Positions 44,608 through 54,412 of a stretch of 64,000 bases of DNA are shown here, one piece after another. The DNA is from Nocardioides carbamazepini. GTDB taxonomy: Bacteria > Actinomycetota > Actinomycetes > Propionibacteriales > Nocardioidaceae. The DNA lies in contig NZ_JAHTLF010000025.1 of NCBI RefSeq assembly GCF_024614185.1, forward strand, positions 62,001 through 126,000, in the 5' to 3' direction. The notes beneath the pieces were generated by a model. It worked only from the letters and a program-made list of their open reading frames with translations, was not told the origin of the DNA and searched no databases. How positions within the stretch are numbered: position 1 is the first letter of the stretch; each line of letters begins with the position of its first letter. The position numbers and the translations under genes were made by a program.

Positions 44608-45589
44608 ACTCTCGCCCGCCGGCGCGGTGGCCGCCGTGCCGGCGCCCGAGCGCGCCTCGCTCGCGCCGCTGGCCTCGCGCTTCGCGATGATCGCTGTGCT
44701 CATCGGCCTGGTGGTGCTCGCCAGCATCCTCTACCCGGGCTTCCTCGCCCCCGCCAACCTGCGCGACCTCCTGCTGCAGAACACGGCGGTCGGCATCGTG
44801 GCGCTGGGCATGACGTTCGTGATCATCTCGGGAGGCTTCGACCTCTCGGTCGGTGCGACGTACGCGCTGGGGGCCACGGTCTCGGCCGGCGTGGCGATCT
44901 CGACCGGATCGCCGGTCGCGGGGATCGTCGCGGCGGTCCTGGCGGGGCTCGTGTGCGGTGTCGCCAACGGGATCCTCGTCGCCCGGGTGGGCATCAACCC
45001 GTTCGTCGCGACCCTCGGCAGCGCGTCGGTGATCTCGGGAGTCGCCTACCTCTACTCCAGCTCGGCGCCGTTCATCGTCTCCGACGCCGACTTCAAGATC
45101 CTCGCCCGCTCGAGTGTCGCGGGTGTGCCCACGCCGATCCTGGTCCTCGTGGTCACGTTCGTGATCGGTGGCATCGCGCTGGCGATGACCCGCTACGGCC
45201 GCAACATCTACGCCGTCGGCGGCAACCACGAGGCGGGCTGGCTGTCCGGCCTGCGGGTCAAGGACCTCACCGCCAGCGTCTACGTCCTGACCGGTGTGCT
45301 CGCCGCGTTCGCGGGCACCATCGACGCCTCGCGGCTCGGCGTCGGCCAGGCCGACGTGGGTGCCAACATCGCCCTCGACGCGATCGCCATCGTCATCGTC
45401 GGCGGCACGTCGCTGCGCGGCGGCGAGGGCGCGGTCTGGCGCAGCGCGGTCGGCCTGCTCATCTTCGCGACGCTGACGAACCTCTTCTACAGCCTCAACC
45501 TGTCGCAGAACTGGCAGCTGATCGCGAAGGGGACCATCGTGCTGCTCGCCGTGGCACTCGACTCCTGGTCGCGCAACCGGCGCTCCTGA
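44591..45589 (+). CDS. ABC sugar-type permease (RbsC-like)
   Basis: 332 residues from ATG 44591 with GGAGAG in front. ~10 membrane helices; family motifs GFDLSVGATYALGA (~80-93), VARVGINPFVATLGSA and GRNIYAVGGNHEAGWLSGL are intact. It completes the RbsBAC-type importer and ends shortly before the LuxR-binding-protein fusion gene. Confidence 0.93.
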   Translation: MNPSTELSPAGAVAAVPAPERASLAPLASRFAMIAVLIGLVVLASILYPGFLAPANLRDLLLQNTAVGIVALGMTFVIISGGFDLSVGATYALGATVSAGVAISTGSPVAGIVAAVLAGLVCGVANGILVARVGINPFVATLGSASVISGVAYLYSSSAPFIVSDADFKILARSSVAGVPTPILVLVVTFVIGGIALAMTRYGRNIYAVGGNHEAGWLSGLRVKDLTASVYVLTGVLAAFAGTIDASRLGVGQADVGANIALDAIAIVIVGGTSLRGGEGAVWRSAVGLLIFATLTNLFYSLNLSQNWQLIAKGTIVLLAVALDSWSRNRRS

Positions 45590-45681
45590 GCGACGATCGA
45601 CGAGCGCGGCCGACCCCGGGCGGCGCCGTCTATCCTCGGGGGAGGGGCTCGGGTTCTGCTCGGAGGGGGAAAGGAGGGGCC

Positions 45682-47451
45682 GTGCCCAAGGACGAGACCA
45701 CTGTCGCGACCGCGCACGAGATCGTCCTCGCCCCCGGGGGAGAGCTCTCCACGATGCGTGGGGTCGGCGCCGAGGCGGCCGGCCGCCTCGAGGGCCTGCT
45801 CGATATCGCGCGGCGGGCCGGTCGGCTCGCGGGCCACCACGAGCTGTCGTTCTACTGGCGCGACGGCGACAACAGGATCGTCTTCGCCACCGTCCGCTCA
45901 CCGGGCCACGAGTCCCGCACCTCACTCTCCTGGGTCGACGAGGCAGAGCTCCCGCACGGCGTCACCCAGCGCGAGCTCGACGTCCTCACGTTGCTGGTGG
46001 GCGGCCTCAGCAACGCCCAGATCGCGACCCGGCTCTGGACGAGCGTCCGCACCGTCTCCACGCACGTCGAGCGGGTGCTGGCCAAGCTCGAGGTCGCGAC
46101 GCGAGCCGGTGCCGCGGCGGTCGCGGTCGAGGAGAGCCTGCTGGTGCTGCCCGTCCCGGGCGGCCCGGAGGGCTTCGAGCGGCTTCTCATCGGCAGGCTC
46201 AGCACGCCCGACCAGGAGCCGGCGCCACTGCCGCTCGGGCGTCGCCCGCCGCCGCCACGCAGCGGTCGCCGTTCGGTACGACGACCGATACTGCTCGGCA
46301 GCGCCTTCCCGACCACGGGCCAGATCGCCGAGGACGGCCTCGAGATGGTGCGCGCCAGCCAGCTCGCCATCGACGAGATCAACGCCCGCGGCGGCATCAG
46401 CGGCCGCCCGGTCAAGCTCGTCAACGTCGACCTGGACATCCGGAGCTCGGTCTCCGTCGCGCGCGCCTTCGACGAGCTGGCCGGTCTCGACGTCGACGCG
46501 ATGGTCTCGGGCTACCTCGACGACCAGCGGGTGGCTCACGAGATCGCCGCCGAGCACCAGGCGCCTTATCTCCACGCCGCGACCCTGGACGCGATGGTGC
46601 GGGTGGTCGAGGACAACCCGAGCCGCTACGGCAACGTCTTCCAGATCTGCCCGAGCGACACCAACTACGGCCCCGGATTCGTCAATGCGATGAGCTTCCT
46701 GCGCGAGTCCGGGCAGCTCTCGCCCCACTCCCGCTCGCTCGCCGTCGTCCGCGGGCGGTGGAAGCTCGGCGACCTGGGCCTGGAGGACGCCGTCGCCCGG
46801 GCCGAGCGCGACGGCTGGCGCATCGACTACCTCGCCGACGACGTCGTCGGGGACGAGGCGTGGCGCGAGCACGGCCGCCGCGTCGCGCAGTTCGCCCCTG
46901 CCGCGGTCCTGATCGGCACCTACTTCGAGGACGAGGCGGCACAGTTCGTGCGCGCCTTCCAGGCGGACCCGGCACCGACGGTCCTCTATGCGCTCTACGC
47001 GCCCTCGATCCCGCGGTTCCGAATCGACCTCGGCCCCGCGGCCGAGGGACTTCTCTGGGCCACGACGACCGGCACCTACTCCGACGACGTCGCCCGGGCC
47101 TTCTCCCAGCGCTACCGTGACGCCTGGGCGGTGAGCCCCGGCCGCTCCCATGCGGGCATCGCGTACGACCGGGTGCGGATCCTCGCCTCCGCCTGGTCCC
47201 GGGCGGACTCACCGCGCGACTTCACGTCGGTGATCGAGTCGCTGCGCCAGGGGGTCCACCGCGGGGTCAACGGTGCCTACAGCTTCGCCAACGCCGGCCA
47301 GTCCGCCCTCGCCTACCCGTTGGCGACCCCGGACCCCTCGATCGGCATGGCCCACCTCGTGTTCCAGATCCAGGACAACCGGCAGCGGATCGTGCACCCC
47401 GCGCCGTACACGGAGGCACGCTTCCGGCGCCCGGCCTGGTGGCCCGCCTGA
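45682..47451 (+). CDS. Regulator fusing a LuxR-type HTH to an ABC-type ligand-binding domain
   Basis: 589 residues from GTG 45682 with AAGGAGGGG in front. No signal peptide, so cytosolic. Residues ~94-145 are a LuxR/GerE HTH: GVTQRELDVLTLLVGGLSN and IATRLWTSVRTVSTHV. A Pro/Arg-rich linker leads to a type-I periplasmic-binding fold (~203-585) of the AmiC/UrtA/branched-chain-amino-acid kind: LLGSAFPTTGQIAEDGLEM, AIDEINARGGISGRPV, YGNVFQICPSDTNYG and LWATTTGTYSDD. The binding domain probably senses the imported compound and switches DNA binding of the HTH. It directly follows the importer genes and is the likely regulator of this cluster. Confidence 0.88.
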   Translation: MPKDETTVATAHEIVLAPGGELSTMRGVGAEAAGRLEGLLDIARRAGRLAGHHELSFYWRDGDNRIVFATVRSPGHESRTSLSWVDEAELPHGVTQRELDVLTLLVGGLSNAQIATRLWTSVRTVSTHVERVLAKLEVATRAGAAAVAVEESLLVLPVPGGPEGFERLLIGRLSTPDQEPAPLPLGRRPPPPRSGRRSVRRPILLGSAFPTTGQIAEDGLEMVRASQLAIDEINARGGISGRPVKLVNVDLDIRSSVSVARAFDELAGLDVDAMVSGYLDDQRVAHEIAAEHQAPYLHAATLDAMVRVVEDNPSRYGNVFQICPSDTNYGPGFVNAMSFLRESGQLSPHSRSLAVVRGRWKLGDLGLEDAVARAERDGWRIDYLADDVVGDEAWREHGRRVAQFAPAAVLIGTYFEDEAAQFVRAFQADPAPTVLYALYAPSIPRFRIDLGPAAEGLLWATTTGTYSDDVARAFSQRYRDAWAVSPGRSHAGIAYDRVRILASAWSRADSPRDFTSVIESLRQGVHRGVNGAYSFANAGQSALAYPLATPDPSIGMAHLVFQIQDNRQRIVHPAPYTEARFRRPAWWPA

Positions 47452-47486
47452 ACGCAGACCGGGCCGGACCGGGGCGAGCGGCCCGC

Positions 47487-47529
47487 GGGCGCGGACCGGC
47501 GGGGCACTCACCCCGCCGGACCCGCGCCC
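47487..47529. terminator. Strong hairpin terminator between converging genes
   Basis: GGGCGCGGACCGGCGGGG (47487-47504) pairs with the segment 47511-47529 (CCCCGCCGGACCCGCGCCC) over nearly its whole length, with one bulge and a 6-nt loop. It lies between the fusion regulator and the large secreted protein gene, which converge. Very GC-rich and without a T-run. Confidence 0.75.
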
Positions 47530-47547
47530 GAGGTCCGGTCCGCCCGG

Positions 47548-50500
47548 TCAGCGCCGTGTGATCCGCCGCGCCTTGCTCGTCGCGGTCGCCGGTTCGTATC
47601 CGGCGGCGGTCGCCGTCACGGTCACCCGGACCCGCTTGCCCGCCTGCTTCGGCTTGAGGGCGAGCCGGGGCACGTCGGTCGTGACGCTCTTGCGGCCGAT
47701 CCGCCACACGTAGCTGAGCTGGGCGCCCTGTGGCAGCACGTTCACCCTCACCCGCAGCCGCTTGCCCGCGACGGCCTTGCCCACCAGCGTGACCTGGCCG
47801 AGCTCGGCCTTCCCGGGCGCGACCGCGGCGTCGGCCGTCCCCTGGGCGGTGACGGCGATCTTGCCGGCCTCGGCCGCCAGCACCCGTACGCCGAGCCTGC
47901 TGCCCAGGTCGCTCGCGACCGGCGTGTAGGAGCTGCCCGTCGCACCGGAGATCGGGGCGCCGTCCCGCAGCCACTGATAGGCCAGCTCGGTGGACGGATC
48001 CCAGGCGCGAGCCGTCGCTCGGAGCGGCTGCCCGACCCGGGCGGAGCCCTCCACCAGGACGGACCCGAGCCGCACGGTCTCGGGGACCGGGTCGGGACCC
48101 GGCCCGCCGCTCGACTCCGCGACCGCGGTGGTCGCCGCGCTGGTGGCGCTCGCCGGCTCATGCCCGGCCAGGTAGCCGCTGACCCGCACCGCGAGCCGGT
48201 GGCCGAGGTCGGCCCGGACGGCCGTGTAGGCGCTGGAGAGCGCACCGGGGATCGGTGCGCCGTCGCGCAGCCACTGGAAGGTGAGGGTGGTGCCCTCCGG
48301 CCACGACCCGGTGTCGGCCAGCACGGTGGCGCCGACCTCGGCGATGCCGCGCACGCTCGCCCGGGGCGCGCTGAGGCGGGCCAGCGCGACCGGCTCGGCC
48401 GCGGCGGCCCTGACCTCGATCGGGGCCCGGTCAGGCGCGCTCACCGTGGCCACCACGGTCAGCACGGTGCCCAGGTCGTCGATGCCGGCGGCGTGACCGG
48501 GGCCGGTGGCTCCCTCGATCACGGCGCCGTCGCGCAGCCACCGGTAGGTGACCTCGGCGCCATCGGCCCACTCGCCGAGGTCCGCGGTGAGGGTCTCGCC
48601 GAACATCGGCGTACCCCGCAGCGTCAGGTCACCGCCCGTGACGGTGACCTGGACCGGCGTCTCGGCGTCGTTGACGGTGAGGGTCGCGGAGGCCGAGCCC
48701 GACCGCAGCGCGGTCAGCTGGTGCGTGGACGGGTCGATGGCGACCACGGCAGTCTCGGGTGCGTCGGCGGCCGGGCCGACGTACACGCCGGTGTCGCCCT
48801 TCCAGGCGTAGCTGGTCGGCCAGGCGACGTCGAAGGTCCGGGCGCCGTCGTCCTGGGAGACGCGCGGCGCCAGGTCGTGGATCGTCCCGACCGGCAGGAC
48901 GCCGCCCGGCTCCGCGACGACCAGCTCGTCGACCCTGGTCTCGACCTCGGCCTTGAGCCAGTCGGTGCCGCCGTCGGAGAGCTGCCAGCGGCCCTCGGCG
49001 GGGTCGACGCCGAGCATGGTCCAACCGGTGAAGCCGCCGTCCTCGGGCACCGAGGCCGGGCTCTTGCCGGAGTTGCCGTTGACGACGTAGGGCACACCGT
49101 CGACCTGCTCGGCGTGGAAGACGCCGACGTGGCCGGCGACGTAGGCCACCGACTTGCCCGAGTCCGCCCGGAACTCCTGCAGCCAGTCGTCGATGAAGGC
49201 CGCCTCGTTGCGGTCGGCCAACTGGCTGCCGTCGGTCGGGAGCGGGTCGTTGGTCGGCATGTGGGTGAACAGCAGCACGCCGGTGATGGACGGGTCCTCG
49301 GCCGCGGCGTCGAGCTGCTCGCGCAGCATCTTGACCTGGGCGAAGTCGCTGGCGAGCTTCCCGGTGGCCGAGTTCAGCGTGATGAATCGGGTGTGGCCGA
49401 GGTCGAACACCTGGGTCGTGTCACCGAACTCGGTCTTGAAGTTGGCGATGTCACCGCCCATGATCTCGTGGTTGCCGGGCACGTAGTACCACGGGAAGTC
49501 GATGCCGGCGAGCTCCTCGTCGAGGATCGAGCGGGCGAGGTCGAAGTCGGCCTCGCTGGCCTCGTCGACGAAGTCGCCGTTGATCACCAGCACGTCGGGC
49601 TCGGCGGCCACGATCTCGCGCAGCGCCTGCCGGGCGCCCGTCACCGCCCCGCTCTCGGGATCCCGCGCCACGAACTGCGCGTCCGACATCACCGCGACCC
49701 GCAGGTCGCTGTCGTCGGTCTCGCCGGCCTCCGCCACGACCGGGTCCTGCGCCCGCTCCGCGACCGGCGCCTCGACGCCCTCCGGCGGCAGGTAGGCGTA
49801 GATCTGGGAGAACTCCAACGATCCCGTGTACTGCTTGGCCGCGACGGTCTCCAGGGCACGGATCCGCTCCAGCTTGAGCGGGAAGGAGAACGTCTCGGGC
49901 ACGAGGAAGTCGACCCGCTCCCAGCCGGTCCAGGTGGCGTGCAGCGACTGCTGGCCGTCGGGACCGTCGATCCAGTTGCGCACCCCGTTGGCCTGCATGA
50001 CCTGCAGCCGCAGCAACGATCCCTTGCCGTCGCCCTTGATCCACACCGACAGCTTCTGGGGGCGCCCCGGGATGTCGATGCCGGTACCCGGGGCGACGGC
50101 GTACCGGCCGCGGGTGGCGGTGGAGCCGGTGAAGTCGTAGTTGAGCCGGATGCTGGCCGACCCCTCGAAGCCCTCGCCGGGCTCGATGCCGCCCACCGGG
50201 GCCCGGTCGTGCGCGGTGGTCCAGCCGGAGACGTCGGAGAAGTCGTCGATGAGCTTCAGCTCCAGCGGGACGGCGACGGCGACCTGCGCCTCGTGGCCGC
50301 CCACCCGGAACCGCAGCGTGGCCGACCCCTCGGTCCCGGTGGCGGTGATGGTGAAGCGGCCGTCGGCCGTGGGCGCGACCGAGAAGAGGTCCGGCGCCGG
50401 GTTGACGACCTCGACGTCGGCCGGCTCGATCGGGGCGCGGAAGCCCTGCACGTCGATGCCGGTCAGCGCGAGGGTCTGGGCCGAGCCCTGCTTCTCGAGG

Positions 50501-52029
50501 TTCAGCACCGTCTGGTCGAGCTCGACGCGGTGGAGCTCGCCGAGCACCTGCAGGTCGATGCCGCCGACCGCGGCGCTGTTGCTGGCCCGGACCGTCGCGG
50601 TGCCGGCGGCGCGCCCGGTGACGATGCCATCGGCGACGGTTGCGACCTGGCCGTCGCTGCTGCGCCATCGGTCGGGCCGGCCGGGGGCCGAGGAGAGGGT
50701 CTCGTCCACGCCGAGCGCGCTCAGCGCGCGGTGCAGACCGGGGAAGACCCGGTCGGCGCCCTCGTCCTGGGAGGCGGTCTCGACATCGAAGGCCACCAGC
50801 GAGCCCGAGCCCGGCCGGGCCAGGACCAGCCCCATGCCGTCGCCGTCGTAGCGCTCATAGCCGTCCGACGGTGTGTTCATCACGGTGGTGTCCTCGTCGC
50901 CGGCGAGCCGGACGTTCATCTGGCTCGACCCGCCGCCGTCGGCGTTGATGGCGTCGTACGCGCCGAGGTCGAGCATCAGCTCGGCCTGCTGGTCGAAGTT
51001 CATGCCGCTGGCGACGGCGGTCCGGCCGTCGACGACCACGAAGTACGCCGTGCGGCGGTCTTGGCTGAACCCGACCATGGTGCGGGGGTTCTTGTCGGTG
51101 AAGTACCCGTCGCCACCCCAGGACCCCTTCTGGCCGCCGGTGACCAGCCGGTGCCAGGCTCCTCCGGCCTCCTCGATCTCGACGCCGGGATCCTGGATCC
51201 GGTAGCTGACCTCGACCTGGTCTCCGGTTTGGAGCGCCGCCAGCCGGATGCCGGCGGCGCTGCCGTCCTCGGCGACGAGGATCTGCGTCCCGGCCGGGAT
51301 CTCGCCCTCGCCGACGGTCTGGGCGACCTGCTGCACCTTGTTGTCGGGGCCGACCCAGACCTCCACCCCGGCGGTGGCGTCGGGCAGCGCGCGGGCGCGG
51401 GAGTAGGTGCCCCACTGCGCGTTGTAGAGCGCGACACCGCCCGCGGGCATCGCGTAGGCGTTGATGCCGGTGATCGAGACCGAGCTGTCGTCCGCGAAGG
51501 TCGCCGCGCCCTCCAACACCAGGTCGACCAGTGCGCCGAGACCGTCGGAGGTCATGCCGACGGAGGCGGCGGCGTCGGGGTTGCCCGACTTGATGATCTC
51601 GCCGTCCCTGACGCCCCAACCGGCCGCGGCCCAGGAGTTGTTGATGTCGAAGCGGTCCAGGTTGACGCCGGCGATGGCGTCGGCGGCATCGACCATCTCG
51701 GTCACCGTGCCGCCAGGGCCCGCGACGGTCTCCGGCGTGAGGTACGTCATCTTGACGGTCTCGTCGCCGAGGTCGGCCTTGAGGATGTTGACCTGCTGCC
51801 AGCCGTTGGGGTCGAGCCTCTCGTACTGCACATGCACCAGGCCGGGCGCGACCTCGGTGCGCGCCAGGCCGTTGATGACCGCCGTGCCGTCCGCGTCGAG
51901 GTTCATGCCCTCGACGACGATCCGGTCCGAGGCTCCGGCGGGCGACGGGACGAGCATGACCCCGGCGCCCACGGCGAGTCCCACACAGGCGGCGACGAGG
52001 CTGCCGCCACGTCGGGAGAAGAATGACAT
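47548..52029 (-). CDS. Large secreted phosphodiester glycosidase / metallophosphoesterase / Ig-like protein
   Basis: 1493 residues. Signal peptide 1-~33 (LVAACVGLAVGAGVMLVPSPAGA). A phosphodiester-glycosidase (NAGPA) domain runs to ~430 and includes AYDAINADGGGSSQMNV. Bacterial Ig-like segments (~430-640) and a beta-sandwich carbohydrate-binding-like module (~640-790) follow. A metallophosphoesterase domain (~810-1080) has MSDAQF, VINGDFVDEA, YVPGNHEIMGG, LLFTHMP and GHVGVFH as metal ligands. The C-terminus has Ig-like repeats with recurring YxWLRDGAxIxGA three times and ends KARRITRR. No sorting signal. It probably releases sugars or phosphate from phosphodiester-linked surface glycans or teichoic acids; this is inferred. 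Confidence 0.88.
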   Translation of the reverse strand: MSFFSRRGGSLVAACVGLAVGAGVMLVPSPAGASDRIVVEGMNLDADGTAVINGLARTEVAPGLVHVQYERLDPNGWQQVNILKADLGDETVKMTYLTPETVAGPGGTVTEMVDAADAIAGVNLDRFDINNSWAAAGWGVRDGEIIKSGNPDAAASVGMTSDGLGALVDLVLEGAATFADDSSVSITGINAYAMPAGGVALYNAQWGTYSRARALPDATAGVEVWVGPDNKVQQVAQTVGEGEIPAGTQILVAEDGSAAGIRLAALQTGDQVEVSYRIQDPGVEIEEAGGAWHRLVTGGQKGSWGGDGYFTDKNPRTMVGFSQDRRTAYFVVVDGRTAVASGMNFDQQAELMLDLGAYDAINADGGGSSQMNVRLAGDEDTTVMNTPSDGYERYDGDGMGLVLARPGSGSLVAFDVETASQDEGADRVFPGLHRALSALGVDETLSSAPGRPDRWRSSDGQVATVADGIVTGRAAGTATVRASNSAAVGGIDLQVLGELHRVELDQTVLNLEKQGSAQTLALTGIDVQGFRAPIEPADVEVVNPAPDLFSVAPTADGRFTITATGTEGSATLRFRVGGHEAQVAVAVPLELKLIDDFSDVSGWTTAHDRAPVGGIEPGEGFEGSASIRLNYDFTGSTATRGRYAVAPGTGIDIPGRPQKLSVWIKGDGKGSLLRLQVMQANGVRNWIDGPDGQQSLHATWTGWERVDFLVPETFSFPLKLERIRALETVAAKQYTGSLEFSQIYAYLPPEGVEAPVAERAQDPVVAEAGETDDSDLRVAVMSDAQFVARDPESGAVTGARQALREIVAAEPDVLVINGDFVDEASEADFDLARSILDEELAGIDFPWYYVPGNHEIMGGDIANFKTEFGDTTQVFDLGHTRFITLNSATGKLASDFAQVKMLREQLDAAAEDPSITGVLLFTHMPTNDPLPTDGSQLADRNEAAFIDDWLQEFRADSGKSVAYVAGHVGVFHAEQVDGVPYVVNGNSGKSPASVPEDGGFTGWTMLGVDPAEGRWQLSDGGTDWLKAEVETRVDELVVAEPGGVLPVGTIHDLAPRVSQDDGARTFDVAWPTSYAWKGDTGVYVGPAADAPETAVVAIDPSTHQLTALRSGSASATLTVNDAETPVQVTVTGGDLTLRGTPMFGETLTADLGEWADGAEVTYRWLRDGAVIEGATGPGHAAGIDDLGTVLTVVATVSAPDRAPIEVRAAAAEPVALARLSAPRASVRGIAEVGATVLADTGSWPEGTTLTFQWLRDGAPIPGALSSAYTAVRADLGHRLAVRVSGYLAGHEPASATSAATTAVAESSGGPGPDPVPETVRLGSVLVEGSARVGQPLRATARAWDPSTELAYQWLRDGAPISGATGSSYTPVASDLGSRLGVRVLAAEAGKIAVTAQGTADAAVAPGKAELGQVTLVGKAVAGKRLRVRVNVLPQGAQLSYVWRIGRKSVTTDVPRLALKPKQAGKRVRVTVTATAAGYEPATATSKARRITRR

Positions 52030-52358
52030 CTGCCCTCAGATCCGAGCGCCCCTGGTCTCGTCGGGCCGGATGCGGGCGCACTTCACCGGCCGGTCAGCAC
52101 CTGATCGCACCGGCGTGAGCGGCAGGCGTCCGGAAGGTGGCCCCCGCCGATCCCCCGTGGGGACAGCAGGCGAAGACGCGCGCCGGCCGAGGTCGCCCAC
52201 CCGTCTCGCCGGACCGCTCCGGGCCTGGTTCGGTCGGCGTGCGCGAACGGCTCGGCCAGCTCAACGACCTGCCCGGCGGCAACGTCCGTGAGGAGAGGAG
52301 CGACGCCGTCCACGTGTCCGGCCATGGTGTCGGGGGCCGTGGGCCCTATCTTTCCGTC
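52030..52358. other. 329-bp intergenic region between divergent genes
   Basis: It separates the secreted glycosidase gene (leftward) from the MMPL gene (rightward) and must hold both promoters. A plus-strand frame stays open upstream of the MMPL ATG but encodes no membrane or conserved segment. I see no repeat or RNA structure of note. Confidence 0.5.
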
Positions 52359-54407
52359 ATGGAATCGTCCGCGGTGGTCGCGCGCCTGCTCCGCCCGCGG
52401 TCGGCCTGGATCCTGCCGGTGCTCTACCTGCTCGTCGGAGGCGCCCTCATCGGCGTGTTCGGCACGGCGCCGGTCGACCGCGCGGCGACCGACAAGCTGC
52501 CGGACGGCTACGACTCGACCGAGGTGGTCCGCCTCCTCGAGGACTTCCCGTCCGGCGACGGCCAGGTGGCGGTCGTGCTGTTCGCGGCCGAGCAGGCCCT
52601 CACCCCGGCCGACCGGACGGCGGTCGAGCAGGTCTTCTCCCGAGCCGCGGGTGGGGCTGCGACAGTGCCGCTGCAGGCGGCGGAGGACGGCACCGCGCTG
52701 GTCGGTGTGCTGCCGATGCCGAGCACGGACGCGGCGAAGCTCGCCGACGACGTCGAGGAGCTGCGGGCCGGCGTACGGGAGGGCCTGCCGGACGGTGTGC
52801 GGGCCGAGGTCACCGGTCCGGCCGCGATCCAGGGCGACCTCGCCCGGGTCTTCGAGGGCGCCGACCTGACGCTCCTCGCGGTGACCGCCTCGGTCGTGGC
52901 GGTGCTCCTGATCATCACCTACCGATCGCCCGTCCTGTGGCTGGTGCCGCTGCTCGTCGTCGGTCTCACCGACCGGCTCGCGGCGGTGGCGGCCACCCAC
53001 GTCCTCAGCGCGCTCGAGGTCGCCTTCGACCAGTCGACGACGGGCATCCTCTCGGTGCTGGTCTTCGGGGCGGGCACCGACTACGCGCTGCTGCTGATCT
53101 CCCGCTACCGCGACGAGCTCCGTCGTACGCCGAGCCGCCCCGAGGCGATGGCCCGGGCGTGGTGGCGCACGAGCGAGGCCGTGCTCGCCAGCGCGGCCAC
53201 GGTCGTCGTCGCGCTGCTGACGCTGCTGCTCTCCGCCTTCCCGACCACCCGCGGCCTGGGTCTCGCCTGCGCCATCGGCGTCCTCGTGGCGGCGTTCGCC
53301 GTGCTGGTCGTCCTGCCCCTGGCCCTCGTCGTCTTCCCACGGGGGATCTTCTGGCCGCGCCGCCCCGAGGTGGGGGAGCCGGCGCTCTCGGAGGGCCGTT
53401 CCTTCTGGCGTCGTGTCGGCGACGCCGTGGCGCGCCGGCCGGTCCTCTCCGCGTCCGCGGGACTGGTGGTGCTGGCCGTGATGGCGAGCGGCATCCTCGG
53501 CATCCGGAGCGGGCTCTCGGAGGCGGACCAGTTCATCGACACGCCCGAGTCGATCGTCGCCGCCCAGCGGCTGGCGGAGTCGTTCCCGGCAGGGAGCGCC
53601 GACCCTGCCGTCGTGCTCACCCGCGACGACGTCGCCGCCGTCGTCCGGGCGGCGGAGGCGGCCGACGGCGTCGACGCGGTGCGACCGGTCGGGGAGCACG
53701 ACGGTCGGACCCGGGTCGACGTCGTACTGGCCCACGCGCCCGGTACGCCGGAGGCGCGGGCCGACGTCGCCTCGCTCCGCGCCGCCCTGGCGGACCTCCC
53801 GGACACGCTGGTGGGTGGCACCGACGCCGAGGACGTCGACACGGACGCCGCCACCGGTGACGACCGCGCGCTGCTGCTGCCGCTCATCCTGGTCGTGGTC
53901 CTGCTGGCGCTGGGCCTGCTCCTGCGCTCGGTGGTCGCGCCGGTCGTGCTGGTGCTCACCGTGGTCGCCACCTACCTGGCCGCCCTCGGTGCCGGATGGC
54001 TGCTGAGCAGCGGCCTGTTCGGATTCGACCGGCTCGACGTCGGCGTACCGCTCCAGGCGTTCCTGTTCCTGGTCGCGCTCGGCGTCGACTACAACATCTT
54101 CCTCGTCGCCCGGGCGGCCGAGGAGGCCCGCCGGCACGGCGCCCGCGAGGGCATGTTGCGCGCCCTGGCCTCGACGGGCGGCGTCATCACCAGCGCCGGC
54201 ATCCTGCTCGCCGCCGTGTTCGCGGTCCTCGGCGTCCTCCCGCTCGTGGTCCTCGCCCAGCTCGGCATCGTGATCTGTGTCGGCGTGCTGCTCGACACCC
54301 TGCTGGTCCGCACCGTCCTCGTCCCGGCCGTCGCGATCCGGATGGGCGACCGGTTCTGGTGGCCACGCCGCGTCGACGCGGCGCGGGCTGGCGGGCACTC
54401 GGCCTGA
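52359..54407 (+). CDS. MMPL-family RND transporter
   Basis: 682 residues from ATG 52359, in the size range of small MMPL proteins. Each half has one large loop and about six membrane helices: helix 1 at ~17-36, then a large loop, then helices from ~170. MMPL core motifs GAGTDYALLLISRYRDEL (~227-244) and GVDYNIFLVARAAEEAR (second half) hold the proton-relay Asp-Tyr pairs. It likely exports lipids or hydrophobic compounds to the envelope. A textbook terminator follows. Confidence 0.93.
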   Translation: MESSAVVARLLRPRSAWILPVLYLLVGGALIGVFGTAPVDRAATDKLPDGYDSTEVVRLLEDFPSGDGQVAVVLFAAEQALTPADRTAVEQVFSRAAGGAATVPLQAAEDGTALVGVLPMPSTDAAKLADDVEELRAGVREGLPDGVRAEVTGPAAIQGDLARVFEGADLTLLAVTASVVAVLLIITYRSPVLWLVPLLVVGLTDRLAAVAATHVLSALEVAFDQSTTGILSVLVFGAGTDYALLLISRYRDELRRTPSRPEAMARAWWRTSEAVLASAATVVVALLTLLLSAFPTTRGLGLACAIGVLVAAFAVLVVLPLALVVFPRGIFWPRRPEVGEPALSEGRSFWRRVGDAVARRPVLSASAGLVVLAVMASGILGIRSGLSEADQFIDTPESIVAAQRLAESFPAGSADPAVVLTRDDVAAVVRAAEAADGVDAVRPVGEHDGRTRVDVVLAHAPGTPEARADVASLRAALADLPDTLVGGTDAEDVDTDAATGDDRALLLPLILVVVLLALGLLLRSVVAPVVLVLTVVATYLAALGAGWLLSSGLFGFDRLDVGVPLQAFLFLVALGVDYNIFLVARAAEEARRHGAREGMLRALASTGGVITSAGILLAAVFAVLGVLPLVVLAQLGIVICVGVLLDTLLVRTVLVPAVAIRMGDRFWWPRRVDAARAGGHSA

Positions 54408-54412
54408 ACGAC

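Noticed and set aside
48160-52026. 1288-codon plus-strand frame opposite the large secreted protein
   Set aside because: Repetitive Gly/Arg/Asp/Val composition without domains; the minus-strand frame has a signal peptide and active-site motifs.
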